Source: Micromonosporaceae bacterium KJ-029
GTDB lineage: Bacteria; Actinomycetota; Actinomycetes; Mycobacteriales; Micromonosporaceae
DNA length: 64,000 bases
NCBI GenBank assembly: GCA_005402585.1
Contig: BIFP01000002.1
Span: 228,083-292,082, forward strand
Direction of reading: 5' to 3'
The translations under genes were made by a program, and so were the position numbers. The notes beneath the pieces were generated by a model. The model saw only the letters and a program-made list of their open reading frames with translations. It ran no database searches and was not told the DNA's origin. Positions 8,640 to 17,393 of the stretch are shown here, one piece after another (position 1 is the first letter of the stretch; every line of letters starts with the position of its first letter).

Positions 8640-8786
8640 TCAGGGCACCAAGGCGCCCAGCGCGGGCATGGCCCAGTCGATGCCGGAGCTTCGAAGCTCA
8701 GGCTCCGCGGCACTGCCGGACGCGAGTGCCAGGCCGAAGACCAACATGAGGGAGCCGAACAGCCGGCCCAGACGTTGAGCAGACAT
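8640..8786 (-). CDS. Small predicted secreted peptide (48 aa)
   Basis: Start ATG 8786 is set by an AGGAG site five bases upstream. The product begins MSAQRLGRLFGSLMLVFGLA, a typical signal peptide with a basic start and hydrophobic core. An Ala-rich cleavage region (ASGSAAEP) follows, leaving a mature part of about 22 residues that ends in ALGALVP. I do not recognise a family. It is co-directional with the cyclic-di-GMP gene 47 bp downstream, so it may be co-expressed, and an extracytoplasmic signal or cofactor for that sensor is only a guess. Confidence 0.55.
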   Translation of the reverse strand: MSAQRLGRLFGSLMLVFGLALASGSAAEPELRSSGIDWAMPALGALVP

Positions 8787-9372
8787 CTTTGCTCCTGATG
8801 GGGTGACGGGTAAGCAACGGAGGTCCTCCGATGGTGCCACAGCCGGTCCACTACTGGAAAGTTCACGACCCCAATGTCGGCCGGTTCGTCGCCGCGCGTC
8901 GCACAGCTACGCCTGTCCGTGAGACATCTGCACAGGTCAGAGCCGGCAAGTCGACGACTCGGCTCGAAGAAGACACCAACCGCCCATTACTTCCTTAGGC
9001 CGCGTAGCGGGTCTTGCATTCCTTAGGCCGCGTAGCGGGTCTTGCAGACGGCAAGTGGAGAAATCCACCGACCCATGTGGACGGCCGAACCCCCGCCCCG
9101 CGCAGCCGCGCGCCCTTCAACCACCGTTCGCCAACCGCGGCGAGGAGGGACGGCAGAGTTCTCAGCACCGCCGTCAGAATAGGCGGGACGCGCTTCCCAA
9201 CCACCCCCATGAATGGCTCATGCGGCCCGGCACCAGACGCCTACCGGCGCCCTGGCCAGATGGGAACCCCGACCCTCCTCAGAGATGCCGCCCGCGGATC
9301 ACCTCGCCGGGCACCACAAGGGCTACCAGCCTCCCCGACGAGGAGATCCGCTCAACAGCCAGCAGTGACAAG
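8787..9372. other. Gene-poor stretch with a tandem duplication
   Basis: No convincing gene was found in this ~590-bp gap. Open frames exist on both strands but lack a ribosome site, a family signature or typical codon bias. The 5' part must hold the promoter of the small-peptide and GGDEF-EAL genes, and the middle contains the 28-bp tandem duplication listed separately. The stretch ends at the coiled-coil gene. Confidence 0.5.
8991..9046. repeat. 28-bp perfect tandem duplication
   Basis: Two exact head-to-tail copies occupy 8991-9018 and 9019-9046, beginning TTCCTTAGGCCGCG and ending GGTCTTGCA. There are only two units and no spacer. They lie in noncoding DNA. Confidence 0.95.
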
Positions 9373-10020
9373 CTACGAGAAGGCGTTTACGAGGAGCCCG
9401 ATCGGAATCGACAGCAACGCACCAGCAAGGAAGAACAGCATCTGCTCCTTGCGGCTCTTGCGCTGAGCCTGTTCAAGGTCTTTCTGCAGCAGCTTCAGGC
9501 GAGCGCGAAGCTCCGACTGCTCCTTCAGCATGCTCTGCTGCAATGAGGCGTGTGCCGAGGTGATCGCGGCATCAATGACGCCCTTGACGGCCTTCGCCTC
9601 CTCCGCCCTGAGCGCCGCCAACTGCCGGCTCTGTTCTTCCTCGGCTCGCAGCCGGTCTACCGCGGCGTGGCGCGCACGCAGCTCGGCCTGAAGCTCTGTG
9701 ACGATCGACTCGGCCTCGCCCAGCGACTCGACGAGGCGGGATACCCGGTCATCGATACCGGCCGCCCCTCCCGGCTCCCTCCTCCACGAGGGATACACGC
9801 GGCGGTTGAAGTCCTCTGGCCTGTAGGTCTCATCGATGTCCTTGACGAGTTCGGCCGCGGCATCCGCCGCTTCAGCCGCCCGGCGCTCAGCTGCGCGAGA
9901 CTGTCGACTCGCGAACCATGCCGTTAAGAGACTCGCCAGAGGCGCGCGCCAGCGGCTCCGACAACGGCTGCAGCGACCGAAACAAGGGATTCCACGGCGA
10001 CACCTCCGTGCCCGCTGCAT
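9373..10020 (-). CDS. Coiled-coil protein with C-terminal membrane helix; probable frameshift near start
   Basis: The open frame from ATG 10020 gives 215 residues. From about residue 28 it reads as an Ala/Glu/Arg-rich coiled coil (AAERRAAEAADAAAELV, later long heptads to ~195). It closes with a membrane helix (MLFFLAGALLSIPIGLLVNA). The first ~27 residues are Cys/Arg-rich and look out of frame. In another frame, GTG 9995 has a good GGAGG site and encodes VESLVSVAAAVVGAAGARL before a stop at 9924, which would join the body by a -1 shift. The gene may therefore be frameshifted, broken or mis-sequenced. The family was not recognised, and its function is unknown. Confidence 0.55.
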   Translation of the reverse strand: MQRARRCRRGIPCFGRCSRCRSRWRAPLASLLTAWFASRQSRAAERRAAEAADAAAELVKDIDETYRPEDFNRRVYPSWRREPGGAAGIDDRVSRLVESLGEAESIVTELQAELRARHAAVDRLRAEEEQSRQLAALRAEEAKAVKGVIDAAITSAHASLQQSMLKEQSELRARLKLLQKDLEQAQRKSRKEQMLFFLAGALLSIPIGLLVNAFS

Positions 10021-10075
10021 GCCCGATGGGTGGGTGATCACGGCTAACAGCGGTCGACTGGAGCAGAATACGACG

Positions 10076-10113
10076 AAGGCCCCTGACCTACGTTTCCTCA
10101 GGTCAGAGGCCTT
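10076..10113 (-). terminator. Terminator after tRNA-Tyr
   Basis: AAGGCC(C)CTGACCT at 10076-10089 pairs with AGGTCAG(A)GGCCTT at 10100-10113, a 14-nt arm with one mismatch. It lies 10 bp beyond the encoded CCA of tRNA-Tyr on the minus strand and is followed by TTCGTCG-type sequence. Confidence 0.65.
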
Positions 10114-10125
10114 GCCGATCCCTGG

Positions 10126-10206
10126 TGGCGGGTAGAGGATTCGAACCTCTGTAGCTTTCGCGACGGATTTACAGTCCGCTCCCATTGGCCGCTCGGGCAA
10201 CCCGCC
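10126..10206 (-). tRNA. tRNA-Tyr (GTA anticodon)
   Basis: This class II tRNA of about 81 nt has acceptor arms GGCGGGT and ACCCGCC, a long variable arm, and an anticodon loop CTGTAAA giving GTA. The T-arm is GGTTCGAATCC. The discriminator A is followed by an encoded CCA (10125-10123), unlike the other tRNAs in the window. Confidence 0.96.
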
Positions 10207-10355
10207 AGGGCGTACCACCGCACCGTGGTGCGGCAGCGGAAGCAAGGATAGCGGCTCCCCCCGCCGCCGTCGCAACCGGGTACCGTCAGGGGGTCGCACC
10301 GCTGGTCAGCGGAGGACAGACGATCACAAACCGGCCGGACAGCAGGAGCATGAGC

Positions 10356-10850
10356 ATGGCAGCGAACCCGTCGTTCGACATCGTGAGCAAGGTCGACCGT
10401 CAGGAGGTCGACAACGCCCTTCGCCAGGCGGAGAAGGAGCTCGCGACGCGGTTCGACTTCCGGGGCACCGGCGCGGAGATCTCCTGGTCGGGCGAGGAGG
10501 CGATCAGCCTCCAGGCGGAGACCGAGGAGCGCGTGCGGGCCGCACTGGATGTCTTCAAGGAGAAGCTGATCAAGCGCAACATCTCGATGAAGTCGCTGGA
10601 CGCCGGCGACCCGCGCCCGTCGGGCAAGATTTTCAAGATCGACGCCAAGGTGATACAGGGCATCGACCAGGACAAGGCCAAGGCGATCAGCAAGAAGATC
10701 CGCGACGAGGGCCCGAAGGGGGTCCAGGCCCAGATCCAGGGCGACCAGCTGCGCGTCACTGGCAAGAAGAAGGACGACCTCCAGACGGTCATCGCGCTGC
10801 TCAAGGGCGAGGACTTCGGGGTCGCCCTGCAGTTCACCAACTACCGGTAA
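10356..10850 (+). CDS. YajQ family cyclic-di-GMP-binding/nucleotide-binding protein
   Basis: This 164-residue protein has the YajQ hallmarks: [20 protein letters not shown] at the start, [12 protein letters not shown], and [27 protein letters not shown] ending. The fold has two ferredoxin-like halves, and in Xanthomonas a YajQ protein binds cyclic di-GMP. I chose ATG 10356 because AGGAG lies seven bases upstream. An in-frame ATG two codons earlier would be too close to it. The cyclic-di-GMP protein at 6043 makes a signalling link possible but unproven. Confidence 0.93.
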   Translation: MAANPSFDIVSKVDRQEVDNALRQAEKELATRFDFRGTGAEISWSGEEAISLQAETEERVRAALDVFKEKLIKRNISMKSLDAGDPRPSGKIFKIDAKVIQGIDQDKAKAISKKIRDEGPKGVQAQIQGDQLRVTGKKKDDLQTVIALLKGEDFGVALQFTNYR

Positions 10851-10933
10851 GCCCCCTGGCGTCGTGGCCGGTCGTCGGCTCGGCCACGCACGTCGACCTC
10901 GGAGACCCGTCACCGCTCCAGGCTCGGCCGACC

Positions 10934-10954
10934 GTCCCGTGAAGACGGGACTTT
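10934..10954 (+). terminator. Terminator candidate after the YajQ gene
   Basis: GTCCCGT-GAAG-ACGGGAC (10934-10951) is a perfect 7-bp hairpin with a tetraloop, followed by TTT. It lies 84 bp after the YajQ stop. Its right half overlaps a DosR/DevR-box-like sequence, so the palindrome may have another role. Confidence 0.5.
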
Positions 10955-11091
10955 CGCCCTGATACCGGGTGGCCTGGTGCGGGCAGCGTAATGGGCGGCG
11001 GTCTCCCGCACCCAGGAACGGGCCGGCCAGGGCCAGACCGGCACGGCACCGCGCCGGCAAGAGTTCCCGAGCAACCGGTGAAGGACTGATT

Positions 11092-11697
11092 GTGAGACGA
11101 CACCTCCTCATCGCAACCGTGGCCTGCGCCCTGCTGCTCACCGGTTGCGCAACCGGGAGCGGCAGCCCGAGCGCTACCGCCCCTAGCGTGCCCGCTTCCT
11201 CGTCGGTACCCGCCGAGGCCATCCCGCTGCTGACCAACTACGGCCTCGGCGGGAAGAGCACCGTGGAGGTCATCGACTACCTCGACCGGCTGGGCGGCGA
11301 TCAGCGGCCGGCAGACCTGACGGCATCGGTTCGCCCACAGGAACTGGTGATCTCCAGCGGAGATGAGAAGTTCAGCCTGGGCCTCCCCCAGGACCGCTTC
11401 TACCTGTCGGTGGCACCGTACGTGGACACCACTCACGACTGCTTCTATCACTCTCTGACCACCTGCAAGGGCGAGCTGACCGCCCAGGACGTGCAGGTCC
11501 AGATCGTGGACCAGACCAATGACAAGGTGCTGGTCGACGAGGTGCGCACCACGTTCGACAACGGGTTCGTGGGGTTCTGGCTGCCCCGCGGCATCGAAGG
11601 CACCCTCCGGCTGAGCCATGCCGGGAAGGTCGGTCAGGCGGCCATCTCCACCGGCGACGACGCGCCGACGTGCCTGACCACGTTGCGGCTCACCTGA
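11092..11697 (+). CDS. CueP family metal-binding lipoprotein
   Basis: This 201-residue exported protein begins with a lipoprotein signal (hydrophobic core, LLLTGC lipobox, Cys near residue 18). The mature part carries family features: SVRPQELVIS, DRFYLSVAPYVDTTHDC, FYHSLTTCKGEL and a closing TCLTTLRL. CueP binds copper in the periplasm of Salmonella. Here it would sit on the outer face of the cytoplasmic membrane. GTG 11092 follows an AAGGA site. There is no copper exporter next to it, so the metal is inferred from family only. Confidence 0.85.
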   Translation: MRRHLLIATVACALLLTGCATGSGSPSATAPSVPASSSVPAEAIPLLTNYGLGGKSTVEVIDYLDRLGGDQRPADLTASVRPQELVISSGDEKFSLGLPQDRFYLSVAPYVDTTHDCFYHSLTTCKGELTAQDVQVQIVDQTNDKVLVDEVRTTFDNGFVGFWLPRGIEGTLRLSHAGKVGQAAISTGDDAPTCLTTLRLT

Positions 11698-11763
11698 GCA
11701 GGCCCGTCCGTCGACCCTCGGCACCGCTGTCACCGACCCGCTGCCAGCAGGAGCGGGCCGGGA

Positions 11764-11859
11764 TCAGCGGCCGAAGATCAGCAGCAGCACCACGGTCAGG
11801 ATCGCGCTGACCAGGATCGAGCCGAGGCAGCCCAGCCGGTTCGAGAAGAAGGCGAACAC
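11764..11859 (-). CDS. Small single-span membrane peptide (31 aa)
   Basis: GTG 11859 to the stop at 11764 gives a peptide that begins VFAFFSNRLGCLGS and continues as one hydrophobic helix (ILVSAILTVVLLLIF) ending GR. A stop codon lies four codons upstream in frame, so this is the longest possible form. Its ribosome site is poor (GAGG almost touching the start), but the gene lies 28 bp after the MFS transporter and may be translationally coupled. Peptides of this pattern recur in actinobacteria, as I recall. The function is unknown. Confidence 0.5.
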   Translation of the reverse strand: MFAFFSNRLGCLGSILVSAILTVVLLLIFGR

Positions 11860-11887
11860 GCCTCGGGCTTACCCGCCGGGAACGCGG

Positions 11888-13147
11888 TCAGACAGTGGCC
11901 GGGGTGTCGAGGCGTACCGTGGCGGCTTCCGCGCGGGCGATGGGGCCGGCGGGCAGGCCAGCGACCGCGGCCCCGACGGCGACCGCTCCCCCGGCGAACA
12001 GGAAGGCCCAGGGCACGCCGCCGGCGTGGTCGACGATCAGGCCGGCCACGGCACCGCCCGCGGCGCTCGCCCCGACCGACATGGTCACCACCCAGGTGTA
12101 CGCCTCGTTCAGCATGCCGCTCGGCGAGATCCGCCCGACGAGGGTGTTCTCCAGGGTCAGTGCCGGCGCGATGGTGGCCCCGCCGACTATCAGGGCGGTG
12201 CCCAGCGCGATCGGCGTGGGCATCAGGGCGAAGACGGCGAAACTTCCTGCCACCGCGGTCAGCAGCCAGGAGAACTGGCGGGTCATGTTCCGGGCCGGCC
12301 GTCGTACGCCGAACCAGAAGCCACCGATCGCGCTGCCGATCCCCCAGACAGCCAGCAGTACGCCGGCGAGGCTGTCCGGGTCGTCCGCGGTGTAGTTGGT
12401 GGCGAACGCCGGCACGGTCACCCCTGCCGCCCCGAAGGCGATGCCGAGGCTGGCCACGCAGAGCAGCAGCGCTGGGAAGCCGGCGACGCGCAGCGGGCCG
12501 AGCCCTCGGGCCTGGTGTTCCCGGGGGTGCGGCTGCCGGTCCCGCATGATCCGGCTGAGCGCCACCGCCACGGTGCCGCCCAGCGTCACCACCGCCGAGC
12601 CGACCAGCGCCGCCCCGGCGTCGGCGAACAGGACGAACCCGGCCACGAGCAGCGGGCCGAGCACAAAGACGATCTCGAACAGGGTGGTTTCCGCGGCGAG
12701 CGCGGTGTTGCGGAGGTGGTACCGGCCCGAGGTGACGCTGGTCAGGTCGTTCCAGGCGCCCCGGATCGCGGCGGTCATCGGCGGGTAGGAGGCGCCGGCC
12801 ACGGCCGCGGAGAGGAGCACCAGCGAGAAGGGGGCGGTGTCGGATCGGGCCGACCAGAGCAGCCCGAGCAGCGCCAGCGGGTGGGCGATCGCGGTGCCGA
12901 GCAGCACCGGGGTGGGACCGATCCGGTCGGCGATCCTTCCGGCCACCGGGCTCAGCGCGGCTCCGGAGAGGGCGTAGCAGCCGCCGGCCACGGCGGCCAG
13001 CGAGTAACGACCGGTGACCTGCTCCACGACGAGCAGCAACGCCAACGGCGTCATCCCGATCCCGAGTCGCCCGATGATGCCGGTGATCAGCAGTGTCGGT
13101 GCTCCTGGAATCCGCCAGACACCCAGGTACCGACGCAGCCCAGCCAC
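11888..13147 (-). CDS. MFS transporter
   Basis: This 419-residue membrane protein has about twelve hydrophobic segments and a loop 2-3 motif ([15 protein letters not shown]) typical of the major facilitator superfamily. The start is GTG 13147, preceded by a GGAGG site. The substrate cannot be read from the sequence, and drug or metabolite efflux is the usual guess for this subgroup. A 31-residue membrane peptide follows directly. HtpX lies upstream with its own terminator, so this gene probably has its own promoter in the 200-bp gap. Confidence 0.85.
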   Translation of the reverse strand: MAGLRRYLGVWRIPGAPTLLITGIIGRLGIGMTPLALLLVVEQVTGRYSLAAVAGGCYALSGAALSPVAGRIADRIGPTPVLLGTAIAHPLALLGLLWSARSDTAPFSLVLLSAAVAGASYPPMTAAIRGAWNDLTSVTSGRYHLRNTALAAETTLFEIVFVLGPLLVAGFVLFADAGAALVGSAVVTLGGTVAVALSRIMRDRQPHPREHQARGLGPLRVAGFPALLLCVASLGIAFGAAGVTVPAFATNYTADDPDSLAGVLLAVWGIGSAIGGFWFGVRRPARNMTRQFSWLLTAVAGSFAVFALMPTPIALGTALIVGGATIAPALTLENTLVGRISPSGMLNEAYTWVVTMSVGASAAGGAVAGLIVDHAGGVPWAFLFAGGAVAVGAAVAGLPAGPIARAEAATVRLDTPATV

Positions 13148-13287
13148 GCACCCACCTCCAACGGGAATGTAATGAGCGAGAGTCGTTTAGACCCTAACGC
13201 CCCACAGCCGTTTCACAGTACGGTTATTGCGCTCACACCCCGCCGCGCCGGAGGCCATCGCTTACCGGGGTAGCCCGTCCGGCCGTA

Positions 13288-13333
13288 CCGGAAAATGCGC
13301 CGCCCGCGCCAGGCGGACCCGGCGCGGGCGGCG
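13288..13333 (-). terminator. Intrinsic terminator of htpX
   Basis: A perfect 13-bp stem (13298-13310 with 13321-13333, 10-nt loop) lies 17 bp after the htpX stop. On the minus strand it is followed by CATTTTCC, a genuine U-run, making it one of the best terminators in the window. Confidence 0.8.
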
Positions 13334-13349
13334 AAGGGGCTGGTTCGGG

Positions 13350-14225
13350 TCAGCGCTGGTAACGGACCGGGCCGGCCGTCTGGGCAGCCATCTGCTCCAG
13401 CCGGGCCACGCGCTCCTCCATCTTGGGGTGGGTGGAGAACAGCGTGGCGATCCCACCGCCCTTGAACGGGTTGTCGATCATCAGGTGCGCGGTGCTGGTG
13501 AGCTGGCCCTCGGCCGGCAGCGGCCGGCGCTGGGTACCCATGTGGATCTTCCGCAGGGCGCTGGCCAGTGCCAGCGGGTCACGGGTCAGCTCGGCACCGG
13601 AGGCGTCGGCCTGGAACTCGCGGCTCCGGCTGATGGCCAGCTGGATGACGGTCGCGGCGATCGGGCCCAGGATGATGGTGAGCAGCAGCACGGCCGGGTT
13701 CGGGCCGTCCTCGTCGTTACCACCCAACGGGATGAACAGGGCGAGGTTCGCCACCATGGTGATGATGCCGGCCAAACCGGCCGCCACGCTGGAGATGAGG
13801 ATGTCCCGGTTGTAGACGTGGGACAGCTCGTGCCCGATGACGCCCCGCAACTCGCGGTAGTCGAGGATCTCGACGATCCCCTGGGTCACGCAAACCGCGG
13901 CGTTCTGCGGGTTACGTCCGGTGGCGAACGCGTTGGGCTGGGCGGCCGGGCTCACGTACAGCCTGGGCATCGGCTGCCGGGCCTCGGTGGCCAGCTCACG
14001 GACCATGTGGTACAGCTCCGGGAACTGTGCCTCGCTGACCGGTTGCGCCCCCATCGAGCGCAGGGCCAGCTTGTCCGAGTAGAAGTAGGTGAAGCCGTTC
14101 ATCGCCAGCGACACGAGAACGGCGATTACCAGGCCGCCACTGCCGCCGAACCAGTAGCCCACCGCCAGGATCAGCGAGGTGAGCAGGCCGAGCAGCGCGG
14201 CGGTCTTGAGACGGTTGTGGTGCAC
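13350..14225 (-). CDS. htpX: Membrane zinc metalloprotease HtpX
   Basis: HtpX is a membrane-embedded zinc protease for quality control of membrane proteins. The 291-residue product has two N-terminal membrane helices, then the active site [14 protein letters not shown] near residue 128 (HExxH), a third-ligand segment [11 protein letters not shown], and two more hydrophobic stretches between. GTG 14225 was chosen because AAGGAG stands six bases upstream and the product then starts [13 protein letters not shown]. An upstream ATG at 14303 would add 26 residues without family similarity. Confidence 0.93.
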   Translation of the reverse strand: MHHNRLKTAALLGLLTSLILAVGYWFGGSGGLVIAVLVSLAMNGFTYFYSDKLALRSMGAQPVSEAQFPELYHMVRELATEARQPMPRLYVSPAAQPNAFATGRNPQNAAVCVTQGIVEILDYRELRGVIGHELSHVYNRDILISSVAAGLAGIITMVANLALFIPLGGNDEDGPNPAVLLLTIILGPIAATVIQLAISRSREFQADASGAELTRDPLALASALRKIHMGTQRRPLPAEGQLTSTAHLMIDNPFKGGGIATLFSTHPKMEERVARLEQMAAQTAGPVRYQR

Positions 14226-14362
14226 GATCACTCCTTCCGTGCACGGATGCCGGGATCCGCTGACCGGTACAACAAACCGGTACCCGTAAACCATCCATCT
14301 CATGACTGAGAGTTACCTGAGGGACAGTCATGACCGGGAATTGCCGGGTGGGAGGAGCGGGT

Positions 14363-15817
14363 TCAGCTCCCGGCGAGATCGAGCACGACCTGCGGCGCGA
14401 AGCCGACCACCAGGGCGACCACCGTCGCCACCGCCAGCGCGGCGGCCACCGCCCGGGCCGGGCGGACAGCGGGGGCGGTGGCGTCACCGGCCGGGGCGTA
14501 GAGCAGCGCGGCGACGCGCAGGTAGTAGGCCAGGCCGAGCACCGCGTTCACCGCCACCACCAGGGCGAGCCAGCCCGCGCCGCCGCCGAGCAGCGACCGG
14601 ACAACGGTCACCTTGGCGAACAGCCCGGCCAGGGCGGGCGGCAGGCCGGCCAACCCGACCAGCGCGAACGCGAGGGCGGCACCGACCCACGGGTGCCGGC
14701 GGGCAGCGCCCCGCAACTCGTCCAGCGTGCCGCCGTCCGCCCCCGCCGGGCGCAGGGCCACCACGCCAGCGAAGGCCGCCAACTCCAGCAGCACGAAGAA
14801 GACGGCGTACGCCAGGGCGGCGGCGTACGCGACGGCACGCGCGTCGGGGTCGGCCAGGGCCAGCGCCCCGAGCGGGGCGAGGATGTACCCCGCCTGGGCC
14901 ACCGAGGACCACGCCAGCAGCCGCACCGTACGCCGCTGGCGCAGCGCCACCAGGTTGCCCACGGTCATGGTCAGCGCGGCGAGCAGGGCCAGCACCGGCC
15001 CGGTCACGCCCGGCGGCAGTGCGTGCTGCACGACCGCCAGCAGGGCGACCACGCCACCGAGCTTCGACGCGGTCGACAGGTACGCGGCCACCGGCAGTGG
15101 CGCCCCGTCGTACGTGGCCGGGGCCCAGGCGTGGAAGGGAACCGCAGCCACCTTGAACGCCAGCCCGGCCACCACCAGGGCCACCGCGACCGAGGTCAGC
15201 GGCAGATCGAGCAGCGCGTCGTCGGCGAGGAGCATGCCCAGCCGTTCCAGGTGCAGTCCACCGGTGACGGCGTAGAGCAGCGCGGCGCCGAGCAGCGTGA
15301 GGGTGGTGGCCACCACGCTGACCACGAAGAAGGTCACCGCCGCCTCCGCGCTGGCCAGGCTGCCACGGCGTAGGCCGACCAGCACGTACAGCGGCAGGGT
15401 GAGGGTCTCCACCGCCACGATCAGGGTGATCAGGTCACCGGCCGCGCCGAGCACCACACCGCCGGTCATCGAGCAGGCGAGCAGGAAGCAGAACTCCCCC
15501 ACCGGGGTCTGCCCGGCCTTCAGCAGCGGCCCGGACAACGCCAGCACCCCGACGACGAGCAGCGCCACCAGGCCGGCCACCAGGGCCGCCCGGCCGCCGA
15601 AGACATACGAGCAGTCGGCGCCCACGCAGAACGTGCGGCGCTCACCCCCGGCACCGACGGCCGCCGCCCCGACCGCGGTGGCGACCGCACCGCCGGCCGC
15701 CGCGGCGACCGTCGCCGCCGGCCGGGCCAGCAGCAGGTCGACCAGGAGCACCAGCACGGCCGTGCCGGCGGCCAGGTACGCCGGCAGCAGCGCGACGCTG
15801 TCGACGCTCTGCACCAT
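14363..15817 (-). CDS. nuoN: NADH-quinone oxidoreductase-like subunit N
   Basis: This antiporter-like membrane subunit of complex I has 484 residues and about fourteen hydrophobic helices. Helix-breaking signatures include VETLTLPLYVLVGLRRGS (conserved Glu in VExxxL), FKVAAVPFHAWAPATYDGAP and LLAWSSVAQAGYI. ATG 15817 follows GGAGGG. It ends the run nuoI-J-K-L-M-N. The gap to nuoM is 43 bp, and no distinct terminator was recognised between it and htpX. Confidence 0.95.
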   Translation of the reverse strand: MVQSVDSVALLPAYLAAGTAVLVLLVDLLLARPAATVAAAAGGAVATAVGAAAVGAGGERRTFCVGADCSYVFGGRAALVAGLVALLVVGVLALSGPLLKAGQTPVGEFCFLLACSMTGGVVLGAAGDLITLIVAVETLTLPLYVLVGLRRGSLASAEAAVTFFVVSVVATTLTLLGAALLYAVTGGLHLERLGMLLADDALLDLPLTSVAVALVVAGLAFKVAAVPFHAWAPATYDGAPLPVAAYLSTASKLGGVVALLAVVQHALPPGVTGPVLALLAALTMTVGNLVALRQRRTVRLLAWSSVAQAGYILAPLGALALADPDARAVAYAAALAYAVFFVLLELAAFAGVVALRPAGADGGTLDELRGAARRHPWVGAALAFALVGLAGLPPALAGLFAKVTVVRSLLGGGAGWLALVVAVNAVLGLAYYLRVAALLYAPAGDATAPAVRPARAVAAALAVATVVALVVGFAPQVVLDLAGS

Positions 15818-15860
15818 GGTCACGCCCTCCCGTCGGTGCCGCGCTGGGCGGTCAGCCTCG

Positions 15861-17393
15861 TCATCGCAGCACCCCCACCAGGGCCTCCACCGGAGCCTCG
15901 GCCACACCGAGGACCAGTGTCGGGGCCAGCCCGACGGCCAACGCGAGCAGTACCAGCGGCACCCAGGCGACCAGTTCGGCCCCGGCCAGCCCCGGGCGCA
16001 GCCCGGCGACCGCCGGAGTGGGCCGCCCGTGGGTCACCCGCCGCAGCAGCCGGAGCAGGTACGCCGCCGTCAGTGCCCCGCCGAGCGCGGCCAGCACGGC
16101 CAGCGTGAGCCACAGTGCGCCACCCACCTCGACGGCGGCGACCACGGCGAACGCCTCACCCCAGAAGCCGGCCAGCCCGGGCAGCCCGAGCGAGGCGACC
16201 GCCGCGAACGCAAGCAGCCCGGACAGCCGGGGCGCGGTCTCCCGCAGCCCGGACAGCTCGCTGAGCACGCCGGTGTGGGTGCGGTCCTTGATCGCTCCGG
16301 CCAGGAAGAACAGCAGACCGGTGATGATGCCGTGCGCGACGTTGCCGATCAGCGCGGCCTGGATGCCGGTGGCGGTCAGCGTGGCGACCCCGAGCAGCAC
16401 GAAGCCCATGTGCCCGACGCTGGAGTACGCGATCAGACGTTTCAGCTCGGTCTGTGCCAGGCAGATTAGCGAGCCGACCAGGATGGCCGCGACGGCGAGC
16501 ACGCCGAGCACCGGCGCCGCCCAGCGGGCGCCCTCCGGGGCCACCCCGACCGCGACCCGGACCAGGCCGTACGTGCCCATCTTGAGCAGCACCCCGGCGA
16601 GCAGCACGCTGCCCACGGTGGGTGCCTGGGTGTGCGCGTCCGGCAGCCAGGAGTGCAGCGGCCAGAGCGGGCTCTTCACCGCGAAGGCGACCGCGAGCAG
16701 GGTGAACGCGGCAAGCTGGGTACCCCGGGACAGGCCGGCGCCCCCGGTCAGCGCGACGATGTCGGCGGTGCCGGCGGCGGCCACCACGACGTACACGCCG
16801 ACCAGCAGCAGCACCGAGCCGAACAGGGTGTACAGGGCGAACTTCCGTCCCGCCCGCCGCCGCGCGTCGACCGCCGCCGGGTCGGCACCGTCGCCGCCCC
16901 AGCCGACGATGATCGCGTACATCGGGAGCAGGATGACCTCGAAGAAGAGGAAGAACAGCACCAGGTCGAGGGCGAGGAAGGTGCCCAGGATGCCGACCTC
17001 GACCACCAGCAACAGGGCCACCAACGCCCGCCCGCTGCCGCCGGCCGGCACCCGCCAGAGGCTGTAACCGCAGCAGAGCAGGGTGAGCAGGGCGGTCAGC
17101 ACCACCAGCGGCCAGGAGATGCCGTCCACCCCGAGGTGGAACCGCAGGTCCAGCCCCGGCACCCAGGGCAGGTCGACCGCGTGCCAGGGACGTACGGCCG
17201 GCGGGGTCGCCCCGTAGGCCACCCAACCCATGCCCCGGCCGGCCACCAGTGCCACCGCCGCGACCAGGGTCAGCGCGGCGGCCACCGTGCCCACCACCCG
17301 GGCCGCCCTATCGCGGGGCGTGGCCGCCACCGCCAGCGCACCGAGCACCGGCAGCGCGAGCACCGCGACCAGCAGGAACTCCCCGAACGTCAT
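15861..17393 (-). CDS. nuoM: NADH-quinone oxidoreductase-like subunit M
   Basis: This 510-residue antiporter-like subunit has about fourteen membrane helices. FFFEVILLPMYAIIVGWGG holds the conserved membrane Glu, and SPLWPLHSWLPDAHTQAPT and LIAYSSVGHMGFVLLG are characteristic of the family. ATG 17393 overlaps by four bases (ATGA) the stop of a 39-codon reading frame that fills the gap to nuoL. Its own ribosome site is weak, which suggests translational coupling to whatever is translated upstream. Confidence 0.95.
   Translation of the reverse strand: MTFGEFLLVAVLALPVLGALAVAATPRDRAARVVGTVAAALTLVAAVALVAGRGMGWVAYGATPPAVRPWHAVDLPWVPGLDLRFHLGVDGISWPLVVLTALLTLLCCGYSLWRVPAGGSGRALVALLLVVEVGILGTFLALDLVLFFLFFEVILLPMYAIIVGWGGDGADPAAVDARRRAGRKFALYTLFGSVLLLVGVYVVVAAAGTADIVALTGGAGLSRGTQLAAFTLLAVAFAVKSPLWPLHSWLPDAHTQAPTVGSVLLAGVLLKMGTYGLVRVAVGVAPEGARWAAPVLGVLAVAAILVGSLICLAQTELKRLIAYSSVGHMGFVLLGVATLTATGIQAALIGNVAHGIITGLLFFLAGAIKDRTHTGVLSELSGLRETAPRLSGLLAFAAVASLGLPGLAGFWGEAFAVVAAVEVGGALWLTLAVLAALGGALTAAYLLRLLRRVTHGRPTPAVAGLRPGLAGAELVAWVPLVLLALAVGLAPTLVLGVAEAPVEALVGVLR

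Noticed and set aside
7213..8778. Long open frame on the plus strand opposite the GGDEF-EAL gene
   Set aside because: Its composition is a Gln/His/Arg/Gly-rich mirror of a high-GC coding strand. It has no family motif or ribosome site, and the minus-strand gene explains the sequence.
8991..9046. Possible CRISPR repeats
   Set aside because: There are only two adjacent copies, with no spacer and no cas genes in the window.
8995..9210. 71-codon minus-strand frame
   Set aside because: No ribosome site and no recognisable domain. Its end lies in the tandem duplication, so it is likely chance.
8787..10126. Genomic island inserted at tRNA-Tyr
   Set aside because: No duplicate of the tRNA 3' end, no integrase and no mobility gene were found in the adjoining stretch.
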